Positions 47,401-58,245 of a DNA stretch of 64,000 bases are shown here, one piece after another. The first letter of the stretch is position 1, and each line of letters starts with the position of its first letter. The stretch covers positions 27,501-91,500 of the forward strand of contig JABMCL010002869.1 in NCBI GenBank assembly GCA_018857735.1, read 5' to 3'. A program made the translations under genes and the position numbers. Under the pieces are notes generated by a model. It did no database searches, had not been told where the DNA came from, and saw nothing but the letters and a program-made list of their open reading frames with translations. The DNA is from Alviniconcha marisindica. Its lineage: Eukaryota > Mollusca > Gastropoda > Provannidae.

Positions 47401-50400
47401 ATGCCAATATCTTCCACCACCACAGGGTCCATGCCATGGTCGTAGGGGCAAAGATCGCCCAGCATGCAGAATCCCTTCTCTGCAAAACCATACAGATGGC
47501 CACAATCATGTCGCAGCACTTCTAACATACACACCAACCCAACCAGAATTCATCAACCAGGGGTCGCACGCATACTGCAAAACTTCAGGTGAACATTTCA
47601 CCTACAAGATTCAAACATTTATTTCTTTTGTTTTGGATGCAGCTCTGCTGTGTTGGTATATGCAATGTTGAGATCATCAGTTGTAATAAATCGTTGACAG
47701 TCTGAATGTGTCATGGCAACAGATGAGACACCATGCACTGATGTAGTGTGTTTAATCAACGAACAAGTGAAGCCATCTAAAAATAAGTTTTTCACCCTTT
47801 GGTTTACTTGGGTATGTGGTATCATAATGGAATTGTAGTTACACTGTTTACTATGGCAGCTGAGAAATGACGACAAAGAAACAATACTGCACTCATAGGG
47901 GCTAGATAAAGGAGCGTCAGAAGCAAAGCACTCTTCCATGTTGAAATTTCTTTCCATGGATAATTATCATATAATGCATTTCCTTCATCTAGTGTGCAAT
48001 TTTTGGTGTGCTCTGTTTAAGTGATAAAAAAATGGTCTATGTCAGCTATGTCAGTATGACCCCTGCCATCATTTTATTTAGCCTACCATGTATGTACCAG
48101 AACTGAAGATAAGTGAAAGGAACAGAAGAAATCAGTAAATAATGGAATGCAGGCAAATAAATGAAAAACCAAAACCCCAAACTAAAAAGAAAGTGGAGAA
48201 GAAAAAAAAGTGTAGTAATGATTGCAAAAATTAAACTACACAGCAAACATACTGTAATTAAATAAATAAATAGCAAACACAATATCCATAAGAAGTGAAC
48301 CCCTCCAAACAGGATGATGCCGCCTATGACCACAGATGACAATTTTAGGCAGAAAAACAATTTGTCTACAAGGAAAGCTCAAACTACCACTCCTAGTCCT
48401 ACCTGTCTTACCACAAGTCCTGCCATTATTATATCTAATCCTATTAACACAAAGCTACAAAGCTGTAAGCACACTAGTGAAGATCTCTGAATTTTTTATT
48501 CAATTCCAAAATGTAATAGTCCCTGCTTTTTGCCAAGAGTATTGTGATATATATGCTTGATGATGAAGAATCAACTGATTTTATTAAATCAGCAGAGGCA
48601 AAATTTCTCTATTCACCTGAGTAAACAAAACAGACCCATTACTTACTCTTCTACAGCTGGCAGTTTTACACCAAAATTATGGCAAATTCTCTGTGGGCAA
48701 CTTTAAAGCTTGCTTTTACTGGAATGCCATTGGTTTCTGACCAACACAAAAGCATGGGTTTTCACAAAAAGACTTCAGAGAAACGTATACAAAGACGTTA
48801 TATATTAACTGCTAAAACTCCAATCCAGCAAGATAAATTTCAGCCGTTTTGCCTTCAAAAGAAAAAAGCCCAGAGGGTAGAGACCGCACTAAAAACTTCT
48901 TCCGAAACAAAAGCGAGCTCGTCCCAGTCCAGCATGCCCCCTTCACCTTCCCCTCCGAGACCAGAAGCAGCAGTGACATACCATCAAAGCTCTGGCACCT
49001 CATGCGTGCCTGTCCTGCAGCCCCTGCTCCCGGAGGGGGAGGGGGAGGGGGAGGACCCCCCGGGCCCGGAATGATGAGCGGCGGTCCCTCCCCTGGGGGT
49101 GGTGGCTCCTGGGGCTTGTGACCCACATTCAGCAGGCTGGGCAGGGACGAGTTGGAGGTCACCACCGCTGGATAGTGGCCATTGTCCTGCGTGGGGGTTG
49201 AGCCGCGACTGTCCGGCTCCACTCGGCCTGTCAAAAATATAACGGTTTGCATTTCCTTCAGCCTTCTCCCTTTTCATTACTCACAGTATAAACTATGATT
49301 GTATAAAACACTGAAAATCTTCTTTTTCTAAGCTCGTGCAAGCTTCAACAGTTTCCTGAAGCAGAGCCCCTCATGACAGCAGGCAAACAATCAGACAAGA
49401 ACTTCAACCCTGAACACTCTCTGTAAAACCCTGCATGCCCCACAAACATACCACCACCCATTTTACAATGGCATTTTATACACCTACCAAGCCTATGGAG
49501 TCCAAAGATGTGTGGGTAAGGCACTCACCAGCTTTGCAGCAGTTTACCCATTTTCAACTGCTGGTATTGCTCTTGATCACAATGGACCATCCCCAAATCA
49601 GCAGCATCAAGCATAAACTGCCCTGCATGCCTACCTCTGGACCGCGAGCGAGACCGCGGCCGACTCCAGGAGCGTGACCGACGGATCAGCTTCTCCCTCA
49701 GATCTCTTTCCCTGGGACTGCGCGACCTCCCCCTGCGCTCCGGGGAACCACGGTAGCGTCGAGGGCTGCGAGACCGGCTGCGCCGACGATAGCGTCTGTC
49801 TGGTGAATAACGGCGGTCTGGAGAGTATCGGCCCCTGTCTCGGTCATCATACCTGCGCCTGCGTTCATCTCTGTGGAACAACAGACCCATCTAGTGTTAG
49901 CACAAATCATCATACCTGGAAACATACACAAAACATGGACATCTGAGTCAGACTACTGGAAAGCACTTAGCAGCCCAAAAAATATTTAAAGCATGAGAAA
50001 TTGCTCACTTTCAAGTGCTCTCACAATTTATCACTTGTGTCAAGATCAAGCATTCTCACAACACTTATAAGTTACATACAGCAGATGATCACTGTTTTAT
50101 CTAATGAACACAATCTGTTAAATACTATTTACAACATATGAGGCACTTGCTGATTTTTTTATGTGTTACAACTTATATTACATTCTATTTGTACATGCAC
50201 ACAGGTTTAGGATTATGTCCATAATGTAAATTTGTAATGTAAAACCTAACAGTTTTACTGAAGCCAACTTCTGTTTGTTTTTCAAATGATCATTTCGATT
50301 ACTATAATTTGTAAACACACGAAAAAGAGATTAATAAATATTAAATGAATAGCATTAAAAATAAAAACACAAGAAGCTCAGCTGACTCAAGCACGAAACA

Positions 50401-51091
50401 TGGACAAAAAAACCATGAGGAATGAGAAAGAGTGGATACTTCCCTTATAAACTAGCTACTGCACAATATCTGTCAGCTGCACGTGCCTTTCCCATGTTGT
50501 CGTGCCTGACAATTTGGTCATGCTCACTCAAACTAACATCAGTAACACAGTAACATGTACAGGCAGTGCTCCCCGCAAGTTATCATCATCCAAAGTTCAA
50601 CAGATTTTGATCAAAGCTGAAACAGTGTCCAAGCAAAGCTCAATGCATGTACAGTTTGCCAAAGCGTTACATAGACTCACATTCTTTCATACGAGTCAAA
50701 ATGTGTTTTGACGGTTACACCTTCACAAGGCATCAAAGGAGGGAGCACTGACCACCTCTGGGGAAAGGAAGTCCGTTCCCATACAGTCCTGGGGAAGAAA
50801 CAGTGCAGCCAGTAATTGGCCCGGCGTGAAATCAAGTTGATGATTCGTCTATGTTCTAGATGAGGCAATGGCTAATGACAGGTATGCAGGGATGAATTTT
50901 GGCATCTGACATTGGCCACAGATTTGCTGACTGCCTAAAATGTTTCATGCAGTCCTGGGCTCCCCTTTTTTCACAACTCTAGCATGTGGACTCACCCCTG
51001 TTTTGCAATCTAAAACTTAGTCTAGTAAAAGGTTATTTTCACCCTCTTCAAAAAATTCTAAAGGATATCCATTTTTTGTTTTTGTTTTTTG

Positions 51092-51143
<52 letters not shown>

Positions 51144-54100
51144 TTTAATTTATTTTTTATTTTGGAAGTGTCATAGCTCCCCATTTTTGTGTGCGCCCTT
51201 TAACATGAATGAGGGTATCAAATTTGGAAGTGGAGACAACCTGCACAATGGTCACTGTTACAGAAATCTGAAATTTCTGCACATCAACCTGGCACTGCTT
51301 TGCCAGTACAGCATCCTGGTGGTCACTGGTGTTTTTTAATGTCTTGTTGGCGCTGAATGTTGAATGTTCACTGAACCCTGTAGGCCTCTGAATTAGTTTT
51401 TTGTTAGCTTAATTGTTAGACTTAGAGCATAACCAGACTGCTGAATTTGTTTTTGTTACCTTAACTGTTAGAGCATAACTAGATTGTTTCTGTGCTAACA
51501 CAACACTTCATAATGTCATTGTTTGGCCTTCCTTTTTGTAGCCATTGTACTCCCCTGTGAACTGTGAGTCTTATTTTTTGCTGGAGGCCTTCTGGAACTG
51601 GGTTCACTGCTCATGCTCGGGCTCAGATTAGCATTATAGCAATGCCTTAAGCGCCATTGCAATAAACTTTATTATAAAGGTACACACAATATTCACATTC
51701 ACTTTACAGCACAGGTGATTAGATAATGTGAAATGCAACAGCTAATGAACATTGTAAAGACATTTTACTCACTGATTCACAATGACCTAGCTGTTTCAGT
51801 GTTTGTTGAACTGCAGTTCAAATGTCTTGCACTTCATTCTCAACATTAGACAGTTCGCCTTGGTGAAAAATTGGTGGTCACCTACTAGATTCATTTTTAA
51901 CGTCACAGGTATTTTCACCCCTTCAAAAATTTCACCCTCAGATTGTTGTTTTTTAGGAGCCCTGCAGTCAGACTCAGAGGATAACAAATGTTTTAATCAC
52001 TTCAGTTTGAGGCAGTCAATGTCCACACACTTGTCCTGTGCCTTGGGCTTAGTTTCAATGAATCACAATATTTCATTTGATAAAAAAAGAAAAAAAGAAA
52101 AAAATGTTTAATCAAATGTAAAAATTGCAGTTGGCAATGCAAAACAGCACAAAATGTCTAATATGTCAACTGTCATGGAAAGGGACACCACCAACTAATC
52201 AAGAGGGTAAAAAGGTACCACACAAGTAAAGCAGAAAAAAGGAAGGGCTGGGTGAGATATCTCTAAAATTGCAACTGAAGCATTTGTGACTCTGTCACAG
52301 AGGATGTGAATGTGCATGCATGAGCATGCCTGCATGCACAAGTGCGTATGTGTGCATGTTGTTTTATACTGCGCCACCCCCCCAGAAAAAAGGTCTCGCC
52401 ACTCAAGCTGAAAATACACCAATGTCCTGTTTACAATGTGTGATGCAGGGCATCTTCCTTATCAGTATTAGCTTCAAACTGTGTCCATCATATCATGCTA
52501 TTGCTGATTATGTGCCAGTTCCACACAGTCTGTTGAAATGCCATGCTTGCAGTCATTCAACACACATTTACTACACAAAATGATAGTAATAACACAAACA
52601 TCCATCCACTCACATGTCTCGTCCACGTCGTGGGCTGATGCTTCTACTGCGTGATCTCCGTCTGCGATCCCTTGGATCACGCACGTCTCGGCGATCACCT
52701 TCCCGTCTGTCACCATCTCTTCTCTCCCTAATATCTCGTTCCTCTCTGCCATCCCGGTCACGATTATCTCGTCCATCCCGCCCCTCGCGGATGTCACGGA
52801 TGTCTCGGATTTCTGGCAGTTCTTGTTTAATGGGAGCTGGTGTCTGAAATACACAACACTGGAGAATAAGTCAAGGAACCCATCTACCCTAGTACAGATC
52901 AACTGGTTCCAGACCATACAATTACACACATCATTCTTAGGAACTGTAATATCAACAAGGGCAGGCAGACTGAGTAATATTAATAACTAACATCTTCAGC
53001 AGTAACTTTGGAGATTTTATGATGAGTTACAAAATATGTGTCAAGTATCTTCATCCTGTGTCACACTCACAGTGTAAAATAATTATTAATCAGTAACACT
53101 TGACCAAAATGACCATTCATAACATTAACATAGTTCTCATACTGACTCTGCAAGACAACTTACTACCAATACTGATACTTAGTGCTTGCTACAAATAAAC
53201 TTACACTAGTTACAGCCAGGGTGCAATATTTTCATAAAGAATCATCTGTTCCTATTAGTATTACCATAATGATCAAACTAAATTATTTCTACCTGCTAAT
53301 ACCCCTCCCCCTCCCTCTGACTGTAAACCATACTTTGACAGCAAGTTGGCACTCTGGTAACTCAGGCTCACACTTACCCAGGTTGGAGGGTTTTCTTCAG
53401 ACTTCTTGCTACGTTTGTTGTTGGGTTCACCACTGGAAATCCTGGACTGTGTGGAACTGGCACTAGCAGATTGCGAAGCCGACCGTGGTGGAGAAGCAGG
53501 CTCTGGTTTGATCTCAGACTTCACAGGAGTAGGGGTGGGGGTGACAACTGGGGTGGGGATTGGGGTGGGGATGCTGGGCTGTGGCTTGATGACAGTCACA
53601 GCTTCATAAGCTTTGGACTTCAGGCCCTCAAATAAATCATCCACAAATAGCTTTGTTTCTGGAAGACAAAGAAGTGTATAAAGAAATCATTAATTAACCA
53701 TAAATATCTTCTTTTTTCTTTATATATATATTATTTTTTTTTAAATCCATGAAGCCTACATTCAGCAATAATTCTGCACTAGGTTTTAATGGTGAATGTA
53801 CAAAACAAGTGAAGCATGGCCATTCAACAATAAAACTTTAAGTTTAACAGAATGGAAAGACAGACAAGCATGTTTCCTACTCCAAGTTATCACTTTCAAA
53901 AGATTGATTAACATGTAACCATGAACTTATGACAATTAAAAGTCGAATAAGATAACCAACAATATATACAGAGTTTCTCTCTTTTATACATTAAATATTT
54001 TCTATGCATGCAACAACAGCGCAGTGTGTTTTAAAATAAAACCATACAATTTAAACAGATTTGGCAGACAGCAAACCATTCACATGGGCATAGCCAAAGA

Positions 54101-55244
54101 TTTCTTAATATCTTCCTGCCACCAAGAATTGGTAGCTGTTGTCAGTATAAAATCAGATGTGAACAGCACTACTTAATATAAATTTACTTTTACATCAGTA
54201 CAAGTTTTGTTGTTGTTGCTTTTAACAGTCTGTGAGTTAATTAAATTAATATGTTATTGTTAATATTAATTTCATAATAATGGCATGTATTAGCAGGTTG
54301 ATCGTAGCGGTCAACAGATACTGAATTAGTTTTAACTGATTAATGTCTATCATGACAAACTAGTTCTTACTTTGCTGCAAGAAAACATCCAGCTGGTCAT
54401 TACAGATTTCCCTCAGTTCTGATTCAGGCTTGTCTTTACGCACAAGTGCACACACATATTTGGCCAATGCTGTTGGTTCGGCATCACAGCTGTTGGCAGA
54501 AGAAAGAAAAAAGGCAAAGCCATTAAAGTCAAATGACTCAATCCAAATCAGTGCTCAAAAACAGAAAACATCATGCTTGAGTCACATATAACTATAACAT
54601 TAACAGTACAAGTATGAAGTATTATAACAACTCACCCAAAGGTATGTATACATAATCATTCAGTGTTTGCTTAGCCTTATACTTATACTAGTTATAGTTA
54701 TAGACCGAAATTCAGAGGTGAATGCCTCAATTTGATTATGCAGATCATGGGTCCCTCTAGAACTTAAGAATGCATCAACACAAACTATGCACTCCCACTA
54801 ACCCCACTAAAATTTAGTGAAAGCATCTAGTGTGGGTTCAACTCCCGGTCGAGACAGGGTTAAGGACAATTTTTCACAGCGTTCTTTCATGTCCACATTT
54901 GTCATTTTGTGTAGACTCACCAGTGCCCGTCTCGCCTTCGTGTGCACTAAAATGACCAAGGTCGTTGAGCAGGTTTAAGTATCATCCAGCTGAACTAGCT
55001 TAGTCAGTTTAGATAACACATTAACAGATAACAATAAGTATAACTAGAGAAGACCCAACGGCCGACGGTTTAGACTGATGGAAACACACAGATAACGCAT
55101 AACGGTAACAAAATAATCAAAACAACGATTGCCGCGACTCCAAATAGCGGAAGAAAACTCATAAACATGTCCTTTAGAAACTTACATCGGTGCCAGCTTC
55201 TGCACAAGCCACTGCTTCAACGCGTCAACGTTTTCGATGAGCAT
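35150..55244 (-). CDS. RBM26: RBM26/RBM27 RNA-binding protein (swm family), complete
   Basis: A nuclear RNA-binding protein. Family members work with the poly(A)-tail exosome targeting machinery and polyadenylated RNA surveillance. There are 21 coding exons on the - strand: 55244-55186, 54489-54371, 53658-53378, 52843-52614, 49870-49635, 49227-48982, 47479-47366, 46265-46119, 45527-45315, 44745-44566, 44378-44251, 43580-43263, 42555-42412, 41882-41715, 41077-41003, 40253-40185, 39669-39391, 38756-38565, 37374-37288, 36588-36445 and 35401-35150. Every border is AG/GT and the summed length, 3681 bp, is a multiple of three, giving 1226 residues plus a stop. Order: PWI-like domain (1-75), Pro/Ser-rich and Arg/Asp-rich regions, RS region (about 230-308), CCCH finger (386-405), Pro-rich linker, RRM1 (about 619-694), coiled coil, RG repeats, RRM2 (about 1045-1115), acidic tail ending RSWRR. 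It is somewhat longer than the vertebrate proteins, mostly in Pro-rich parts. I cannot say RBM26 versus RBM27; a single ancestral gene is expected in invertebrates. Confidence 0.95.
35900..36235 (-). mobile_element. SINE-like element in RBM26/27 intron
   Basis: The - strand reads GGCCAGGCGCTGAAGACAC (A-box-like) and GGTTGTGGGTTTGCATCCTA (B-box-like) near 36235-36170, followed by a body of some 250 bp. The order of pol III boxes and their spacing suggest a tRNA-derived SINE. No second copy is in the window. Confidence 0.45.
36445..38756 (-). CDS. RBM26: RBM26/27 exons 18-20: RG repeats and RRM2
   Basis: Exon 38756-38565 begins with an RG-rich stretch (LGRGRGLARGRG, WWQGRGRG), then starts RRM2 with KSLEVRGFQLEDLDEVKAHF. 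Exon 37374-37288 gives LYGDIVQTTLRPEVPCAIIT (RNP1-like strand). Exon 36588-36445 closes it with ANVSGAKFKKCPLSIRWHL and runs into an acidic segment. The aromatic RNP residues are reduced compared with classical RRMs, as in family members. Confidence 0.93.
40185..41882 (-). CDS. RBM26: RBM26/27 exons 14-16: charged helical region
   Basis: Three phase-0 exons (41882-41715, 41077-41003, 40253-40185). They encode SIVYTTSLGNLKKTVFNQQV..., EALVKKAELDRQKHVLLEKQ..., and LLLDKLEKGKSTLTLEEKTN.... The heptad-like Leu and charged residues indicate a coiled coil between the two RRMs, as in RBM26/27. All three exons can be skipped without a frameshift. Confidence 0.9.
40675..40990. repeat. Three-copy tandem repeat of about 118 bp in RBM26/27 intron
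   Basis: Three imperfect units containing GGCAGGCAACCA(A/C)CTATT(G/A)CCAC(G/A)GT(G/A)G and CTTCAACCACA. They occupy the intron just 3' (- strand) of exon 41077-41003. An open frame across them is repetitive and not a gene. Confidence 0.88.
42981..43223. repeat. Inverted repeat (hairpin) in RBM26/27 intron 12
   Basis: Arms of about 107 bp (42981-43087 and 43117-43223) separated by 29 bp. Blocks matched in inverse include GATGCCTGCTTTCACTTTAA, AAGCCATGCTATTGATAATC and CAAGACATATTTCTGTC. Identity is high, with a divergent stretch near TGAGTATTGC. It starts 39 bp downstream of the splice donor of exon 43580-43263 and is transcribed within the pre-mRNA. Confidence 0.9.
43263..44378 (-). CDS. RBM26: RBM26/27 exons 11-12: RRM1
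   Basis: Exon 44378-44251 encodes TTLEVRKIPPEFNNIAKLNE and HFGKFGNLTNIQ. Exon 43580-43263 continues VNFEGDPGAALISFSRNNEA and ends the fold at FNNRFIKLFWHRP. The intron cuts the RRM between beta-2 and beta-3. The rest of exon 12 is a low-complexity linker (GSSGLGGSGVYARLG...). Motif KFGNLTNIQV and IKLFWHR are family signatures. Confidence 0.94.
45676..45740 (-). mobile_element. Dispersed 3'-end repeat copy, diverged
   Basis: On the - strand it contains CCTGATATGACCC, ACTGGGTATTTAACATCAAG and TAACTA. It is a diverged relative of 34154-34210 and 63250-63313. Confidence 0.45.
47366..49227 (-). CDS. RBM26: RBM26/27 exons 6-7: poly-Pro segment and CCCH zinc finger
   Basis: Exon 49227-48982 ends RMRCQSFD, and exon 47479-47366 resumes EKGFCMLGDLCPYDHG. 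Together they form a C-x8-C-x5-C-x3-H zinc finger at residues C386, C395, C401 and H405. The intron interrupts it after the first Cys. MDPVVVEDI follows, as in vertebrate RBM26/27 (DPVVVED). Exon 6 also carries a PPPPPPPP tract. Confidence 0.95.
49635..49870 (-). CDS. RBM26: RBM26/27 exon 5: RS-rich region
   Basis: Encodes Arg/Ser-rich sequence (YSPDRRYSPDRRYRRRSRSR, SPRRYRGSPERRGRSRSPRE, RSRSWSRPRSRSRSR). Such RS segments are phosphorylated and localise proteins to nuclear speckles. The exon starts in phase 2 after GRDM/I and ends in phase 1. Confidence 0.92.
51095..51140. repeat. (GT)n microsatellite in RBM26/27 intron
   Basis: A GT run of about 46 bp followed by a T-rich tract. Confidence 0.95.
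54371..55244 (-). CDS. RBM26: RBM26/27 exons 1-2: start codon and PWI-like domain
   Basis: The ATG at 55244-55242 opens MLIENVDALKQWLVQKLAP. Exon 54489-54371 continues ICDAEPTALAKYVCALVRKD and ESELREICNDQLDVFLQ. This closely matches the PWI-like N-terminus of RBM26/27 and fixes the start. The codons join as P-I across the intron (CCG AT|C). Confidence 0.95.
54825..55000 (+). mobile_element. Possible SINE fragment in RBM26/27 intron 1
   Basis: A B-box-like GTGGGTTCAACTCCCGG near 54833 is followed by a body with GCCCGTCTCGCCTTCGTGTG. The A-box part is missing or too diverged. It resembles SINE 3' halves but no second copy is in the window. Confidence 0.35.
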
Positions 55245-55854
55245 TATTACGAGAAGAACAAACTACTTTGACTTTTAGTTTATTATATCAGTAGACTATA
55301 ACTGTATAATCCTGAAATTGGCCAAACAAACTACTCTGTTTTTATCTTGATTTACACAGTAGAATATGTCTGTTGGGCTGCCGCTGATGTCGGTTTTCGT
55401 TTTAGCCAACGTGATAAAATGGCGGATCTCGAAATGTTCGAGAATGAAACATCACTAGACACAATTTGTCGAAAAATGATTTATCACTGATCAGACAGAT
55501 AGGTTTAGCATTTTTTTGATGTTTCAAAAATAGTGTGATGCTCTGTTATGGATTCGCGAGCATTGCCAGATAGATAATTGTGTTTTGAGTAAAAGATTAT
55601 TTTGGTCTAATTACCAAATTCAAACGTAACAATAGTTAATGTAGTGGTGAAGAAAATAGTTCATTGTCACATATTCTTGTAAGACAACATGATTTTTTCT
55701 ACAGATTAAAAAATAAAGTTCTGTTTGATATCAAGAAATGCGTTTTGAACTTGTAAAATTAACAATTTCAGCAGTTACTGGTTTGTAGTCTCTGTAGTAC
55801 CGCGTGGGACCTCAGGGGACGGAATCGTGACAGGAAAGAGAACTCGGCCACAGA
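55245..55854. promoter_or_regulatory. Bidirectional promoter between RBM26/27 and AFG2A
   Basis: The two start codons are 610 bp apart and diverge. The interval holds AAAATGGCGG at 55416-55425, matching the YY1 core (AANATGGCGG) often found near transcription starts of shared promoters. Nearby are TTAGCCAACG and CpG dinucleotides (55371-55440). No TATA box is evident on either side. Confidence 0.6.
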
Positions 55855-56029
55855 ATGGCACCAAAAAAATCAAAGCAGTCAGAGGAATGGAACGAGTGCC
55901 TGAAATGCAGGCGTGTTGTACATAAGAGAGACGTAGTTCAGCATAAAGATGACTGTAGTGCAGCACATGGCTATGTTCTGGACAGCGTGCTTCATGCGCT
56001 TATTGCTGCACCATCTACTCAAACGAAAG
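55855..56029 (+). CDS. AFG2A: AFG2A first exon with C2HC-like zinc-binding motif
   Basis: The ATG sits in a good context (CACAGAATGGCA). It encodes [20 protein letters not shown] and then [12 protein letters not shown], a Cys-x2-Cys-x11-His-x3-Cys pattern compatible with a small zinc finger. The proposed donor AAAG|GTTACT is weak, but it gives phase 1, which fits the exon at 56966 (..[14 protein letters not shown]). If unspliced, the frame would continue to a stop at 56332-56334. Confidence 0.7.
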
Positions 56030-58203
56030 GTTACTGTGCCTCCCGTCTTGCACAAGTAGAGTACCAGTGTAAAGCAGATCCGCCCGTCTGTAATAGGCCG
56101 TGTGTGGCTTCTGTGGAGGTAGCAGCACCAAAGAAAAAGCTGATCCGCAGATCGGCCACGCTTTCCCCGTTTTTATTAGGGTACCCCCCTAAGTGTCAAG
56201 AAACGATGTTTACCGCCAGCTCCTTGGCACAAACACTGGGCGCCCCCTCGCATCTATCTCCTGTTTCCTTTGTACACATCCACTTAAGTCAAATGCACTT
56301 TGCACCTAACTTCCAGGGCGGCAACAGCACATAATTTGTATGTAAAGAAGTTTGTCCCCTGCACAGAGGAAACGGCACCTCCCAAAAGTATGGAGTCTGT
56401 TGTCACATACACTGCACAAAGTAATAAACACTAGTGACCACAATTGACCATTATGTTGTATATTGGCAGGTCAGTTTTGGTGGATGGTGAAAGAAAGAAA
56501 AGAAAAGTAGCCTAAAGAGTACTTGGAACAGAAGTGTTTTGCTTCATTTGGTCACTTTTGTGTTGCCCAGCCCACATGAAGGGAAAAAACAGCTTGCCTA
56601 TCAATGTATCATATGTTCCATCTTCTTGCTCAAGTTGCTTTCATCAGAGAACCATGTGTTCCATCTTCTTACTCAAGTTGCTGCCTTCAGAAAATAACAA
56701 AAACACCATCAGAAAAAGAAGATGGTATTGGTAATTCGTAACAATGATGATGTGATTTCACCTTAAAACACTTAGGCTGAAAAACCTTTACATCTGGTCA
56801 TTGTCAAGTACTTCTTTAATCCATTCAGTGGAAAACATGGGTGCCATGCATGAATTACAAAGAAACAATATTGAGATGTATGAAAGATTCACAGTTTGAC
56901 TTGACTTGGCCAGCCTAAAGCTATGCTTGCTCAGTCAGTCAGTGGCATTGTTGTTATGGTTTCAGATACATTATCAAAGCTGCCGCTGCTTAAGCGAGAA
57001 CACACCATACTCATCAACAGCAGTGTGATGTGGGTCTGTGGTCTAGCCATTGGTCAGCCATGCCTTGTCAACAGCCATCATGTGTTGACATTGTGGCCTT
57101 GCAACAGCCTTCCTGCAACCAGCATCCTTCTGCCTCCAATCCTGGCTGACATCATAACAGAATCCGCAGCAGGCGAAGCCAGCATTGTCACTGTTGAACG
57201 GTTCATTCCGTCTGGCTCTGTGGAAGCAGAACGCATTGAGATTGAGTTGGAGTAAGTTCTCTTCAACTATGGGTTTCCACTTTTGTTTTATTGTTGTTGT
57301 TTTTTACTCTGCCGCGTTTGTGTAGTCCTGGTAGTTTTAGTACTTTTATATTGTGACCACTTTAGTTTGTTTTATTGTTCTTGTGTTGCATTTTAGATTA
57401 TAATTTATATGTAGCTTCAGTCTGTGGTAAAATACTAAATTTGTCTTTTGGGAATTTGCCAGCTAGATATATATTCAAGACAGTGTGTGGATGATGGTAA
57501 CTGAGCCTGAGGGTGAAGCCTTTGGAGGTCCCTTTCAGTTTAAGACTATTATTTTGACAGGGCTGAAGACCAGGCTTACCATCATGATTATTCTGATGCT
57601 AACCAGGCCCAGAAACTGCAGCAGCTTGGTTTGGGTCAAAAAGAACAATATGCATACATGTGCATGCATGCACACACAGACTTACACACATGCATGCACG
57701 CACCAAAAAACATAATTGTGAAGTGGATTCAAGCCATGCACCGTTTCTGTGATTCCAGCCTTCTCGCTGGGATTTGGGTAGAAACAGGTCAGGGTATGAA
57801 AAATCACGTACATGTGACTGAGAGTGAGACTCTGATGGAATTCAGCCCTACTGCCTTCCAACCCATACACTGTGTACAAACACTACACCACAGTATCTGG
57901 TCCAGTACTGAATTGTATATATATATATATTGTCCATCATTTGTATCAGAATCAAACAGACTCTAAGTCTAACACTGCAACAGTAACATCTCCAATTGGT
58001 TAGGTGATGGATACATGTACACCTGTGTCACTGATGCAAGTGATGGGTCTGACTGTTTTGATCTTTGCTGAAAGCCACTGAAAGTGAAAAAGAATCACTA
58101 TTGTTTTTGAGCTTTAGGTTCTCATTCCTTATAATAATAATTTGTTGATGTTGAAGATTGTTTAGCATTAAAATTAATTTAGATGTTTGCGCATGCATAC
58201 ATG

Positions 58204-58245
<42 letters not shown>

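Noticed and set aside
55855..56334. Stand-alone 159-codon gene
   Set aside because: The first 58 codons join in phase to the AFG2A N-domain exon; the remaining frame shows no recognisable features and is probably intron.
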